The notes under the pieces were generated by a model that had not been told where the DNA came from, did not search any database, and worked only from the letters and a program-made list of their open reading frames with translations. Shown here piece by piece: positions 33,457 to 46,491 of a stretch of 64,000 bases of DNA (position 1 is its first letter; each line of letters begins with the position of its first letter). The DNA lies in assembly GCF_000003815.2 (NCBI RefSeq), contig NC_049991.1, forward strand, positions 12,818,470-12,882,469, in the 5' to 3' direction. The translations under genes were made by a program, and so were the position numbers. Source of the stretch: Branchiostoma floridae (lineage: Eukaryota > Chordata > Leptocardii > Amphioxiformes > Branchiostomatidae).

Positions 33457-35219
33457 TAAGGGGATCCAGTCGTTGTATTACATGTGCAGATTTGACATTG
33501 AGGAATGCATGCTGCGGTCATCTTCAGACCTCAGCTCGTCGTTACTGACACCTATTGATCCGACCTGCCCGACCCTTCCCGGGATGTGTGATGGACCCCA
33601 TGTTCTGTAATAGCAGTTTCCTGTCAGGTTTTATCCATAGGAACAAAAGGTGCCGACCTGATACCTCCCTATGGAAGTCCCAACTGAGCGGCGCCCTTCA
33701 AACAACATCTCAGATATTTACACAACTAAACTTTTGATACCATCAGAAGAGAAGGCAGACGATATTTGACAAATGGTTCCCCTAAATCGTGCAGATAAAG
33801 GGCTCAGACACATTATTGAGGAGTGAGCTGCCGTTTCCACCGCCTCACCACACCGCGATGGCTTCCCAAAGGCGGCGAAGTCGGTATTACACCCCTGGTA
33901 AATGAGCCGTTGGCCCTTGAAGGCGGAATCCAACGATGATTGATACTTCATTACGTATCTGATCTTATTTTTACAAAGGCTCGAGCCCGGATCGCTCAGG
34001 CGAGATTATGTTGGGAGGTGGAAAGGGACTTTGGTCGGTATGTGTAATGGACCGTTGAAGCACGAAGCCAACTTCAGTTTCTGAAAGTTAGCAACTTATG
34101 TAAGCTGTAAACGCAAAACAAATATCTAGAACAATGATGTTCCCATGCACGATCTGTTAGATACCTTGTATGCCTGCATATCAAGTAAAGAAAATAAGGA
34201 CAATGCCCGCCAACCTCGGACAGTTGTTCGTTTAGAAGTAGGAAGTCTGGCCAATTTTGAAGAATATCAAGTCACAACGTATCACGAAAATATCCGTTTT
34301 GAAGAATATAAAATCTATGGCAGTTTGGATCTAGAGCATTCGAGAGATTAGTGTTTATTTAGGATAGCATTTTGGGGTTGTGTGGGTTAATATTTGTGAG
34401 TTATGTGTCTGGCCTTCTGTGCTCTCTTGAAATAGAACCCATGCTCTTACTGCGGGGAGTTAGGCTGTGACCCCTGCTGCTCTCATTAGTTGACCAGGTC
34501 AATACAGTTGTAATAGAAACAGCTGAGACCGCGCACCCCTCCACTATCCTCTGGTCACTCCAGAACGGCCGGGATCTCAGGGGCAAGGGCTATCATATCA
34601 CCACTGACAAAGACGCAAGTTGACTGTATGGCATGGAGATAGCTAGGTGCCAAAGGATGATATGAATGTTAAAGACCCGTCAATGTTATAGCCGCAATTT
34701 GAGTTCCCTGGTGTGAGACGTGCGCGGTTGATCTCACATGGAGTCAGGCCAGTTTTCTTTCTGTTGAGACTGCTGTTTTAAACCTTGTGTTTACTAAACA
34801 GTACCTACTATTCTCGTCTTTAGCATGATTATATCTGACTCAAATTTCAGAGAAATGATCTTCAGTCGGCGTACGCGTTTCAGACCCGGTGTCTCCAAAA
34901 CGCCTGGCCGACACCTCCGAAGGTACAGAGGAGCTTGCCAGCTATAATTGCTTCTGAGTGGTTCACGTACTAGTAATCACCAAGTAGATCTCGGTGATAT
35001 GAAGATTTCACTAGGTATAGGCAAATTCTAATGCCTCTCATTTAGCTAAAGATAACTTCGTTTTTATGATCACAAATCGTCGCTTCCGCGACCCCGTAAA
35101 CTACGCCTCTCTGCTCAACACGTAAGTCAGGGTTTATGAAGAGCAGCTTTATTGGCCATGGCCGCATTTGTGTTGATCATCGACTGTTTGATTGGCCCCA
35201 GGGGCACGTTCCTCTACAA

Positions 35220-35460
35220 GCGGAACCAATTAAGCACTGTTTATTTCTTTTCTATGTAGTAAATCCACCTCAGGTCCCACCTGCTTCCTCTGACTCCCGT
35301 CGACGGAGTCGTGAAAACGTGTCTCCCGATGGCATATCCTACCATTTTTAAAAGCCATCTCCTGGAGCGGAACCAATTAAGCACTGTTTATCTGTTCTCC
35401 GGTCAATAAATCCATCTCTGACAACACCTGCCCCTGTGCCACAGTATCTGAAAATTTGGT
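35220..35460. repeat. Partial direct repeat
   Basis: The 25-bp run starting GCGGAACCAATTAAGCAC occurs identically at 35220-35244 and 35367-35391. Weaker similarity continues downstream (TAAATCCA..CTC..CACCTGC). A 147-bp tandem duplication is likely. Confidence 0.65.
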
Positions 35461-38400
35461 ACAATTTAGCATTTCTGATTTGCATTTACGTGCTTGTCAA
35501 TCAAATATTACAGGAGGAGTTGCATTAGGGTGTCAGACGTATCTTGTTCAGAAATTGCTTGGAAGGACACTTAACCTTCACAGCAGCTTAGTGTCGTGAT
35601 AATTCGCTTATCCTTCTTGATTGACACCATAAACAGGATTTACTACCACGAATGCTACTTTTTGTACCTGAAGATTAAAGATATCGTGATGGAAAGCGTT
35701 TCGGCTTATGCTCAGTAGTATAGATGAGATCTCATTGGCGCCAATGTGTGCGGCAGGCCAGGAAATCACAAAACAAGCCGCTGTACCGTCCGACAAGTTG
35801 TTTTGGCCCGTAATTGTTTGTTCCCAAGGGCGCATCTTCGAGCATTCAATAGGTCCTGGTAAGGCTAAACTTTGTCTTATTGGGATAAGCCATCACCCCC
35901 ACGGCTGATGTTTTGGCCTCAACAAAACGTCTCACGTTGGCTATACGCCAATGAGAGCCGGCCTTAACGTTATACATTTATTCATATATCGAAACTGTTT
36001 TATATCAGCTCCGCCAGACACAAAGTAAAGCCCTTTTAGTTTCTAGATTTGTTTCTGGAGCAGCCTGACTCACCACAATACTTTGAAAGGCTGCAAACAT
36101 TTGTCAAAGCGACCCAAATAAGCCCACTGCCTCAGAAATTACGCACACGGCCCCATTTGTTATACTCCACAGACGACGATTTGCAAATCTTGCAGAGCGA
36201 TAGTGATCTCTGTCGTGGTCGTTACGAGGAAATAATGATGCAAGTTTCAGAGCTCGCTATGCTGTTCCGAATGACGATACCTTCAAAGCTTTGTCAAAGA
36301 TGTACGTTAGCTTTCACGTCGGCCTTCATTTTTTCTAATGCCAGTACGGTAGATGTTACAGATGTAGCAATGTGCTTTGCACAACATAAGTTGTATGTCA
36401 CAGAAAAACGATGTTTAAACTGTATGGAGGCCTCATATTGTGATATACAGACAACCTCGCACCAAATATTATCTTGATATTGGCAGAACTATAGGTGTAA
36501 TATTGTTACATTTACTGAACGCCTGTATTGGAGACCCCGAGTCGAACATTTACCTTAATGCAACAATTTCGTCAAAGGTTCATCTGATATTGCTTGCGCA
36601 GGTAAAATAGTGTTATTTGATTCTTCACTGATCCATCATGCTGTATTTAGTGTTACCTACGTGCACAGGGGTGATACCTCTTTATAACAGAAGTATATCC
36701 TTACTGAATACTGTAGTATGGGTTGTGGAAGCGCTATTAGAGTATATTGTAATGGCACAACATCTTTTAAAGATTTAACAACCGGGGCTCCCTGCAAGTT
36801 GATATCTGCGTTTGAATTGTTCTGGCTGAAGCACATAATCATTCTGTTCACGAATTGAGAAAGCTCATAGCCGTATGTAAGGACGTTGCGTTGCAAACCT
36901 GGGTCATCTAATTGGATTTACGCATATCGTAAGTAACCTTGTCTCGCGCCTTCTACATTTCGTGGAAGGGAGCACCATCATTCCTGCTTAATTGCTCGTT
37001 AGGCAGAATGTTGGAGGGCTTCATAGCTTCGTAACTTTCTTCGCCATAATGAAGGTAGAACACTTAGTTTCACCTTCTCCTCACCCTAACGCCTCTAGGC
37101 TTGAGGGCCTGTGAGTTGTCAGTCTCTGGACAAAGGATCTCCATTCTCCTCTCTCTAAGGCCATGTCCTTGACTTAATGAAAGTTCGGTTCTTCTTTACT
37201 TGTTGTTTCCTTAATCTGGTCTATCCTCCGCTTTCTTTGCCTGCCTGCTGGCCTCTTCTTTTTTGGTTTCCAGTTGGAAATTCTTTTAAGATCTCTGTGG
37301 TCTGACATTCTATACATGGAACACTTAGTACTTAGGCAAATGCCAACCTGTCAGTAGCTCGCAAGTATTGTCTTTCCCGCTCAACACAGTTGAATAAATT
37401 TGCGTTCCTCTCTTGTGTTTTATGAATGCTAAACACGTTTGTGACACAGTTTTAAATTAGGATCTAGTATCAGAAACGAAATTAATATATATGTTAAACT
37501 AATATTGCCAAAACTGCATTATTGACTTGTGCATCTTGTGCACAAATCCTCTGATAAGTAAGATCGAGGTTTGTTAAAGATGAGTTTTGGGAATGCCATT
37601 CCCTCACAAACAACCACAACAACAGCAGAAACAGCACTGACAACGTGTAGATTTGATTTCTGAGCAATTTTTCCTCGTTACAGTGTCAACTACAAAGACG
37701 CATCTATTTCGTTTATGCACCAAAGGCCAGCTGCTAGTCCTAGCAGGAAACACCATAAGCAGTCAGCAATTGGATTCCCATGGGTCTGTCCTTGGTGCTG
37801 AATCCATTGTCATTTGCATGAGAGACACACACTCGTTCTCACCTCAATTAGATAGTCAACGTTGTCTTTTTGACTCTACATTTATTATCCCTCTGATATG
37901 GTTGTAAATGTCACATCGTGGAAATTAAAGCTCTCGAAATTGTCATCTGAGATGCTTCTTTTCAGTAGAAGCCTTTCAGTGTCGGTTGTCTTATAGTGTG
38001 TATATATGCATTGGTTTAGTGCCAGAAATACAGGTTTTAGCAGCGCGCCGTCAATGCACTGGAAAGCGGTTGTTGAGCTCTTTTTAAGCGAGACATTGAC
38101 GGTCACAATTTCCCAAAATGATATCTCAGCTGTGGTTGTTAAGTGGTTATATGGCTCAACGGATCGCACGGAATATATGGCAGCAGTTGTCTTTCACTTA
38201 CTAGTATCTGTAAAGTGTTGTGCTCACTATTCTAAAATATGAAACCTACAGTGACCCTAAAAGACAACTCTTTTTAATGTGCTCTGGTATTTTCCAAGAT
38301 TACACTATCGTATCCAGGGGAGGTTCGCAACTCTTTCCGCCTGTCAGCCAAATCGCCAGGTCCTTTCATGGCATGGGTAAGCCGCAATGGTCTTCAAGGC

Positions 38401-41400
38401 GACCGCTTGGCGCCAGAGGTGTCATTATGCCAGACAGTTATTCAAGTGTGGCATAAAGGTTTTACCTAAGCTGCCATCCCGGGAGAAATGCTTGAAACCT
38501 CGCCTTCTGACAAGCGTCGTGAGACCTGCAAAGTGCTGGTGTATCCTTAGAGCAGCAGGCATCACCTTTGTATCAGAGAGGATTCACAATAGCGATAGAG
38601 CAGTTGTTCACCTTCTGCTGCCTTCAACTTGGTCAGGTCCTCTACCACCCCGAACTGTTTTTGACTGAAGCAGCTACCTGTTCATAAAAAAATGCACATA
38701 AAACTGATGCCCCCAAATCCATTACACGGTGGTTATAAAATGGCGTTATTGCATTTAGAATTGATTTTGTCGGGTATTTTCGACAAACCCGGGCTTCGAT
38801 AAATGGCACCGAAATAGGACTGCCGGCAAGCAGGCGTGAAATGCCATGACTACTCGAATTGGTGCCCGGAACCGGAATGGTACGGAAGCAATACATCTGA
38901 CGCATTACTCAAGAAGATGGAAGTCTGTAGGCTCCCGCGGATTGATTTCTTTGCTTACTGGCATTTTCTTTAAAAGGCCATCTAGGACATATATCAGATA
39001 CCTATTGCTCTCTTTGAGTATCAAGTTGTCGTTTCTGTTGCTTTGAAGTAAAAAAAAGTCTTTCCTTAAGATATCAAAGTCGATACGAGAGAAAGAATAG
39101 CAGTGCCTTTTATGATCTAATCCTACTTTATGAAACGTCGTATGCCGAGATTGCCAGAGCAGCACAACGTTCAAGGCCACGCCACTTTTAGTAAATATTT
39201 TAGTGCCTCAGATGGTAAAGTAAAGATAGTACATAACCTTATTGTGACCTCATTTACCAACAGCAAACACAGCACTTCATCATGCCTCCCAGGCAAGATG
39301 AAGGCCTTTACTTCTTAAAGTCACGCCATTTGTTAATCTTGGCTCTGTTTGACTTTGTTCCTGAAGAAGATCCTACTTCTGAGCTTGGGGATATTTTCTG
39401 GATGTTTCGGTTTGGGCATTTTGTCGTTTTGATGGGGACAATCTCCAACTCGTAGGTTTGGCACAAAAAGTCAAATTTGGTAGGACTATCACGAGCGCCT
39501 GTTCGGTCGATCGTGTTGCATCGTGTATGTTCTTACTACCAAAAAAGCAAGAACTCCCTCCCTAACGTGAAAGTTTGCATTTTGTATCTGCCTTGTCTCA
39601 AAAACATTTCCTTTGAATGTTAGACAGTTTTGAGACGATACAAAAGATTAACCTTTCCCGCTTTTCGAGTTTTAAGCAATTTTGCATCTCGTCAAATATC
39701 AACCTTTCACGGTCTGACGCCTACCTGGGCCAGGTCCCAGCGTCAACCTGTCTGCTACCTACAGCTGACGCAAATCTGGAACTTATATGTAGAGGAAAGG
39801 GCGGCTTGGGAGAGAGGACGTTTTACCTAAACTGGCATACCGAACAGTCCGTTTCATTTGTCTATTTCAAAATCGATAGGCAATCATAAATACAGTGGTC
39901 GTTAGAAACCCCCCTTTGATCCGGGCTCTGAACCAGCCGAGTTATGGTTTAATGTGCTTCGCATGCAGAATCAGAGGGAGAAAAGAGGGTATTATAGGTT
40001 CTTTCAGAAGGTTTTAATAAACATGGGGACCTGAAAAGAAAATCCCATAACAACAACGTTTTTAATTAACCACGTAGTGTCGTATTCTATGTTCACGATG
40101 TTCGACAATGTTGTCCAAAATGAGATAGGGTTTTTGCAGAAGGAAGCAAGTTCAAGTCGGGTCTCTATTAGCGGATCAATTCGTGCTTTGAGAGAAAAAA
40201 ATCGATATTGACGATCGATAGTAATAGAATCCGCCCGCCTCCAATTAATGCTGAGGATTAGGAGCAGGATAAGTCTCTAGAAGCCCTCTGTGCCATTATC
40301 TGCAGTTGAACTTTTCATTAGAAGGGTTATGAGGATTTCCTTGTGAACGATCCGTGCTTTACATATTGTGAGGAGAGAGACTTTCTTCTGAAATCGTTGC
40401 GTGTGTATGTGACCATTCTCAAGAGTATTACATTAGCCATTAATAAAGTTAAGAATATCTACACATTACGGGGTGATACAGGCCATGGTGTCAAGTTTCC
40501 AGCTACTTGTGTAGTTGAGGTCAGAATTGGGAAAACCTACTTAAATATTTTATAACATCCACGTGTCTGATGGTTGACTGGTTGACCCTTCCCCGGCGTT
40601 GGTATAACGTGCTTTGCTAGCTCCAAACCTGATGTAAAGTGTATGAAAGATACATGGCCTGCACGAAAGTAACATTGATCTTCAGCAGCTCAGAATGAGC
40701 GACTAACAAGAAAGTCTCCACTGGTAATAGGTGTTAGATGTGATTTACCCAACACATCAGCAAGTACAGTATATATCCATTTTGTAACCAAACTATAGGA
40801 CGGCAGAGACAATTATACAATACATTACAAGATTACAGGTAAAGTTTGTACCACAAGTTGATAGTAATTTACCCAAAGCATTCAGCATATAGTAATATAT
40901 AGCAATTATGGCAATATGTCTTGTAGCTTGGCCTTTTCGCTAGCACGTAAAAAAATAAATCTTAAGAAGAACTGTCCTGGAAATGTCTTCATATCATTAC
41001 TCTGCATAATACCAAGTCAGGGAACTGACTGCTAGCATGCTATCTTTGCTATGACTTGAGATGAGCGTGTAGAAAGCACCCTGGTGTGAAGATGCTGATG
41101 ATCTTTCAATTACAAGAGTACACATGGGGAATGTCAACCCGTTCAAACGTCTGTATCACAGCACGCTATCAAAATAGTTTTCCTGGACCTCAAACGATGT
41201 CAAAGTTAATCTGTCAATCGCTGTCCTCGGTAAGACAAAAACGAAAAGACCGAGTCTAATTTGTAGTCCATCTGGTCTCCTTTATCAACCAACTAGCTGC
41301 AGGCATACAGTCTGCGGTCATTAAGGAGTGTTTTGCTACCATTTATCATTTAAGGCCGTGCCTTCTTATAACGTCTGCCCGTTATTCGTGCTATCCCTAT

Positions 41401-42743
41401 CAAACGTATGATTAGGGAGATTAAGGTAGAGACGTGGCGGAGGAGTGCCAATTACGGGGCAAAATAACGGAGAATAGGACTGCTCCGAAAGGCTGATGAG
41501 CTGAATACATTCCATACCAATTGTTGTGGACTTACCGCACGGCTCTTATCACGATGGAGGTTATAGCCGGTTTTGCCGTAACACTCTAAGACGACTTTCC
41601 CATAACATCAGAAAGGTTTTTAGTCATGCGCTGTCTGGAAAACAAACTTTCATCACCAAGATTACTGACAGAATGTCAAGAAGCATATTCTGTTTCGTGG
41701 AGTTGTGGGTACATAGCTCATTGCTGTGTTATAATATGCACGACCCAAAGTTTCATTATAAGGGTATTTAGGTATTACTTGTTGAAATGCAGAGTCATAA
41801 AATGCTAAATCTTTTTCGAAGAAATTTACGCACAGCAACGTGCCATGTGTTGACGAAGCTAACAAGGTGAATTTCGTAGATGGCTCTGTTGGCAGCAGAT
41901 TTCTGAAATATTCAATTGGTTAGAGGCTGTTTTAGAACTAATGTTTGTTGCATGGGATAACATCTAGCAGGATATTTGAAAACTAATATTGCACTGAATT
42001 ATCGTTGAAAATCATTAATTAACTGCATATTCTCACGAGGCTACGTCGTATTCTAGTGTCCCCAAATCAACGAACGCACGTTGAATAAAATTAATATAAA
42101 GATATGTGCCTATATCTCGGCTTAAACTTCGAGAAATAGACCAATGTATGAAATAAGTTACAAGCTTAGCGAATCTTTATCTCAGGCTTCTTGATTTGAA
42201 CCTCGACCTTGACAGGGTTGCCTATCGATAAGCATATTCTGCCAGCTCTTCAGCTGGAAAATGAGGACGACCTTTTGGACCTTACCTCGTTATTCTGGTG
42301 ACCACAATAAGCAGTCCCGTACAGTTGGGTGATTAATGTAACCCAGCCTGTGGGGGAATGTGACTGAGCTGCGGATAGACCGGCTTCAGCCCACATTTGT
42401 CTTCATATTCCTGTCACTACGCAGACAAGGTTCGTTTCACATGGAATCACAGCCTAGAGATACCCGAAATTCATCATACTTATCGTGGGATTATGTAAGT
42501 AATTAATAATAATCTCTCCACTTAATTTCCCAGCGATGTGATGATGGTGCTTTTAAACAATTCCTCTTAACGGGCACCTTCTTCTCTACTTGTCTATCAG
42601 TCGACTATTAGTCCTGCACCAATGTCAATGGAAGTTTCAAGTCAAGTATCAGTAGCCTTCGTTTCAGTCTTTGAACGGGGCTGTTTTTTTAGGGGGGGGG
42701 TCGTTGGTTTGCGATTTTTAACGTTGGTTAGGTTCTCTTATGT

Positions 42744-42815
42744 CGGGAAAGGGATTTTGCCGAGGAAGGGAGTTTCCTGTGGAAGGAAGTTTGCCGTGGA
42801 AGGGAGTATCGCCCC
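42744..42815. repeat. Short G-rich tandem repeat (~18 bp)
   Basis: Variants of GAAGGGAGTTTGCCGTG occur about four times in a row, after a G-homopolymer run at 42695-42703. G-rich on the plus strand. Confidence 0.55.
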
Positions 42816-45457
42816 GTTTTACTCTCTGCAACGGAGGATAAGTATCAGAGGGTCACAAACCCAAACGCTCTTTAGTTGTGTGGTTGAGTGACACATGGTG
42901 AATCTCCGTTACTAATCTCCCTTCATTGAAAAATGCATAACCATGTTCACGTGCAATTATGAAAGCAAGCTTATGAAAGTTTAGAACGGTGCCAGATAAT
43001 GAATGCCGTGTCCCCTGAGAATTCGCAGTTCGATCATCTGAAAATCGTCTGTGGTGTCTGGAACGTTTCAAACACCCACCAATTGTGTTGCTATTACGGT
43101 TTGTCTCCAAACTGGAAACATTTTGAAATGTTTGTACGATCCCATTTAGCTGATGTGGATAATCGGGTACTACAAACATCTTTAGTCAAACGATGTTATA
43201 TACTACATGTATGCAAATATCTTGATTTAAGCCATCCACGTGTCGTGGTTTGTCACCCACGTTTGTCTGTTAAAAATGTTGTGTTTGTCTGGAGGTTTTT
43301 GCATGGATGTTTGCAGAATACTAACCATCTTGGTGGTGCACCGTATTTACTGATGTAATGAGCAAACTCTGCCGACAGCAACAATGCATATCACGGACTG
43401 TGTACTTCCGCGCTTAATTACCTTTTGTAATTAGGCGCTATACGTGATCACCATGCAAACCTTGGCGTAAATGGCAAACCTAAGAATGATGAACTGGAAA
43501 ACTTGGAAAAAGGTCGAAATTGACATAATCAGGGTGATATAGTCTATTACGTATGGGACTTAATCATGCAAGAGCAAAATGAGACATTCATCATATACTG
43601 CTGAGACTGGGAGAATAATGGCGATTAAATTCACAGCTGGAATCGCTAATTGGAGTTGGCTGGTATTCAGGTTGCTTTGTTTAACTGCTTGTGCCTGCCA
43701 AGTACTGTGACGTGAATGAGTATTGATGAAAAGACAGGGAATTAAGGCAGGAATACGTTTTTATTTTTGCATCTTAAGCAAGAAAATAGGAGGAACTCCT
43801 TTACTTCCCAAATAATTCCAGTTATAACGATTCTGAAAACGGTACTTCTATAAAGGCCATTGTTCTTCTGAGAGTAAGAAACCCGTCATGTGTGCGTGTG
43901 GTAGCATTATTTCTGAAGAAGGACAAACGCTGTCAAAATACCCTGACCTACACGTTACAACAGGCAAGACAAGGTTGAATACTTCCTGACGCAGCTTACA
44001 CCAGGAGATTCTTAGGAAACAGCAGGAATGCATACTTTGAAGGTATTATTCCCCACTGGTGACCACATCATATCCACAAGAGACTCACTTTCAACATGTT
44101 TATTACCGTAACGGTATATTAGGACATCCGTTCCCGTATATCACTTCTTTATTTTCACAATAATACCTGCATCTTTCAACCATATATATAGTGTCGTCAT
44201 TCGTTCACTCGTAGAGACAGATACAAAAGTGTATCATGAAGTTTGAAACGCTGGGCTTACCTCCACTTTACACTACTTTACTCTGAGCCTAACAGCAGAA
44301 TAACCCGCCAAATGGTATACCGGTGGCAGTGATGTGCAAATACCGCGATAAAAGCTTTTTGGGCAGTGGCCAGAAATGACTCGTCATGTCTTATGCATTA
44401 TGCATGCATTGCCTTATGACACAGCTGTAAAAATTCCCCCTCGATATGTTACGAATTATCATCAAAAATTATTCCTAGCTGTTGCTTTGGAATCAGTTCA
44501 ATGCTTTGAACACTGATCCATCAGGTAGTGCTTGGAAAGGTGACTTGAGCACCCCCTTTGTTTTGTGCCTGTGAAAGATTATTCATCTTTGCATACTATC
44601 ACTTCAAACTTGTCAGTCCGGCTGCCTGAAACAACACTGATATGAATATATCTGTTCTCAAAAGTGAAGGCTTCCAGATAAATTATACTCACACGAATAA
44701 TGCTTCCTATTGAGTTTTATTGCAGAAATCTGCTCATCCAGTCCTCTTGGAATTCCAACGGAGGACCTCCTCTAGCTTCTACGTCAACAACCCTAACTAC
44801 AATACCAAATTACCTACATGTTAGCTAACCCTAACCACATTGTTTACCACCTAGCCTTTCTTGTACATATAAAAGTGCCAACTTCAAGCATGATATGACC
44901 TGGGTTTTCCTTTGGGAAATAATTAATGAAATAGGAGGAGGAGCGCCTATGCTAACGATGCAAGTGCAATGACCAGTTGAAAAGCTATACCAATGATGAT
45001 TGCCGTTGCTTCTTCACCGTCTGTTAATTTGTGACACCCTCACCACCACATTAACAGCCCTACCTTTTTATCTGGTGGTTAGGTTTTCTTAAATACATAA
45101 TGAGCCACTTAGGACTATTATATCCATACCTCGCGATACAATAACTAGGACGTACTCTTCGGATGCAACCGCTTAAAGCGAAAATCGTGTTCAAGATTAC
45201 AGGCTTCATTCCGTACGGCACCCGTCCTTCACCCTTGAGAGAATTCTTCCAACAGTTTGGAAGCGCGTTCTGATTGGTGAGAGGTAAACTGAACAGTCAC
45301 AGTTATGTAAATGTATGTATACTACACATTCTTCTCGTCGTGTTCTACATCAGTAAGGGCATAATCTGGTCTTGGGTAGCATATGTATTTTATCAAATCA
45401 ATTGGGCGTATCGTTAGGTATAAAATAATGCGACTGTGGTTTTGACATTGCCTTCAG

Positions 45458-45606
45458 CAGTTCCTTCATCGGGTGTGGATGGTTGTTCCCCTCCAGTGGA
45501 TGCCGAGATGGTACGGTCCGTACTTCTGACTCACGAACTGCCATACGATCAGCAGGTGTTGGCGCAGCTCGCTTCTAACGCCCCCGCTTCTCTCTGGATG
45601 ATGTAG
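45458..45606 (+). other. Candidate terminal coding exon or upstream ORF
   Basis: After a possible acceptor (TTGCCTTCAG ending at 45457) the frame is open for 48 codons and ends TAG at 45604-45606. The peptide (VPSSGVDGCSPPVDAEMVRS, then LLTHELPYDQQ) uses GC-rich codons typical of exons. An in-frame ATG at 45508 would give a 32-codon uORF 373 bp before the receptor start codon. I recognise no family. It may simply be receptor 5' UTR. Confidence 0.3.
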
Positions 45607-45978
45607 TAAAACTTTCACTTTAGCCTTCGAAGGACCAGGAAAGAACGCTGTGTGGCTACGTAGTGAGCATCAAAGGAACTCATCTGGTGTCCATCGCTAC
45701 TCACAGGCAAAATCACTTAGCAGATGCACCTGGTGTTACTCTAATTTCCCCGATTGTTTCGCCTGGCTCCTGTTGGCGCAGATTACCGTGAAAAAAGGCG
45801 AGCGACTAAATCGTGGCATCATCTGTCCCGAGATCCGTGCAACGAGCTGGCAAGATGACTTCCCTGCATCGCATACCAAGTTGTCATTGCTTGCGTTAAC
45901 TACCGCCTGTGCATAACGAAGGCACAGCAGCGTCTACTTGCAAACCTACATAGGTAGAACCTTACTGAGGTCTTTGAA

Positions 45979-46491
45979 ATGAAGATTTCTTCAACGATGG
46001 CCAAAGGGATGTCTCCGTTTGCTGTCAGAGTACAGTCTAAACGCAGGTGTTTAACCTTGTGTGTCCTCTATGTCTTTTCTTTCCTGGCTGTGGAGCGAGT
46101 TAACGGACAGGGTAATGGAACTTTTACGGCTGTTCCGACCGCACAGACGCCGATCATGACCAACGTGACAATCGGGGCCATTTTCAGCGGGCCTGCTATG
46201 ATTCCCTTATTCGAAGACGCCGTGGAACTTCTGAACGCGCGAATGTCGGAAGAGCGGGCCGCCGTCCACTTCCGAAGCATCGCCGTGACGCTGAACGATA
46301 GCAGCCCCGTCAGCCTTCTGTCCACCCTCTGCTCAGGTGTTGTCCGGCAAGGCGCTGACGTCCTGCTGTACGCCGGCCGGAGGGGGAACGGGCCAGATTT
46401 GGCTGCTGCCTACATCGCCATGTCGGCTAACTACTTGGAGTTGCCACTTGTCGGCATTTACGATGAGGGCATCAGTGCTGTATCTCCCAAG
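45979..46491 (+). CDS. Ionotropic glutamate receptor, NMDA type (GluN2/GluN3-like), first coding exon
   Basis: The gene should encode a ligand-gated cation channel subunit at the neuronal surface; only exon 1 is in the window. ATG at 45979; 171 codons; donor GTAAGA at 46492 in phase 0. Residues 23-42 are hydrophobic (CLTLCVLYVFSFLAVERVNG), a signal peptide after a basic stretch. From about residue 54 an amino-terminal domain begins: TNVTIGAIFSGPAMIPLF, VTLNDSSPVSLLSTLCSGV and LELPLVGIYDEGISAVSPK parallel GluN2 segments (NETDPKSIITRICDLM; LTPILGIHGG). GluN3 also has similar stretches, so the subtype is not settled. Pore and ligand-binding exons lie beyond the window. High GC content contrasts with surrounding AT-rich DNA. 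Confidence 0.62.

Larger units (their letters stand above)
33459..45457. other. Gene-poor interval
   Basis: Apart from the repeats listed, this stretch shows only scattered ORFs, most lacking an ATG start, and no recognisable protein family. It may be distal regulatory sequence for the glutamate-receptor gene, but nothing in the sequence proves this. Confidence 0.4.

Noticed and set aside
36049-36477. 142-codon open stretch
   Set aside because: It has no ATG at its start (opens with TTG), no recognised domain and no flanking splice signals that join it to anything; probably chance.
46068-46325. Minus-strand 85-codon ORF over the receptor exon
   Set aside because: It is the antisense shadow of the signal-peptide/amino-terminal-domain coding exon; GC-rich coding DNA often leaves antisense frames open.
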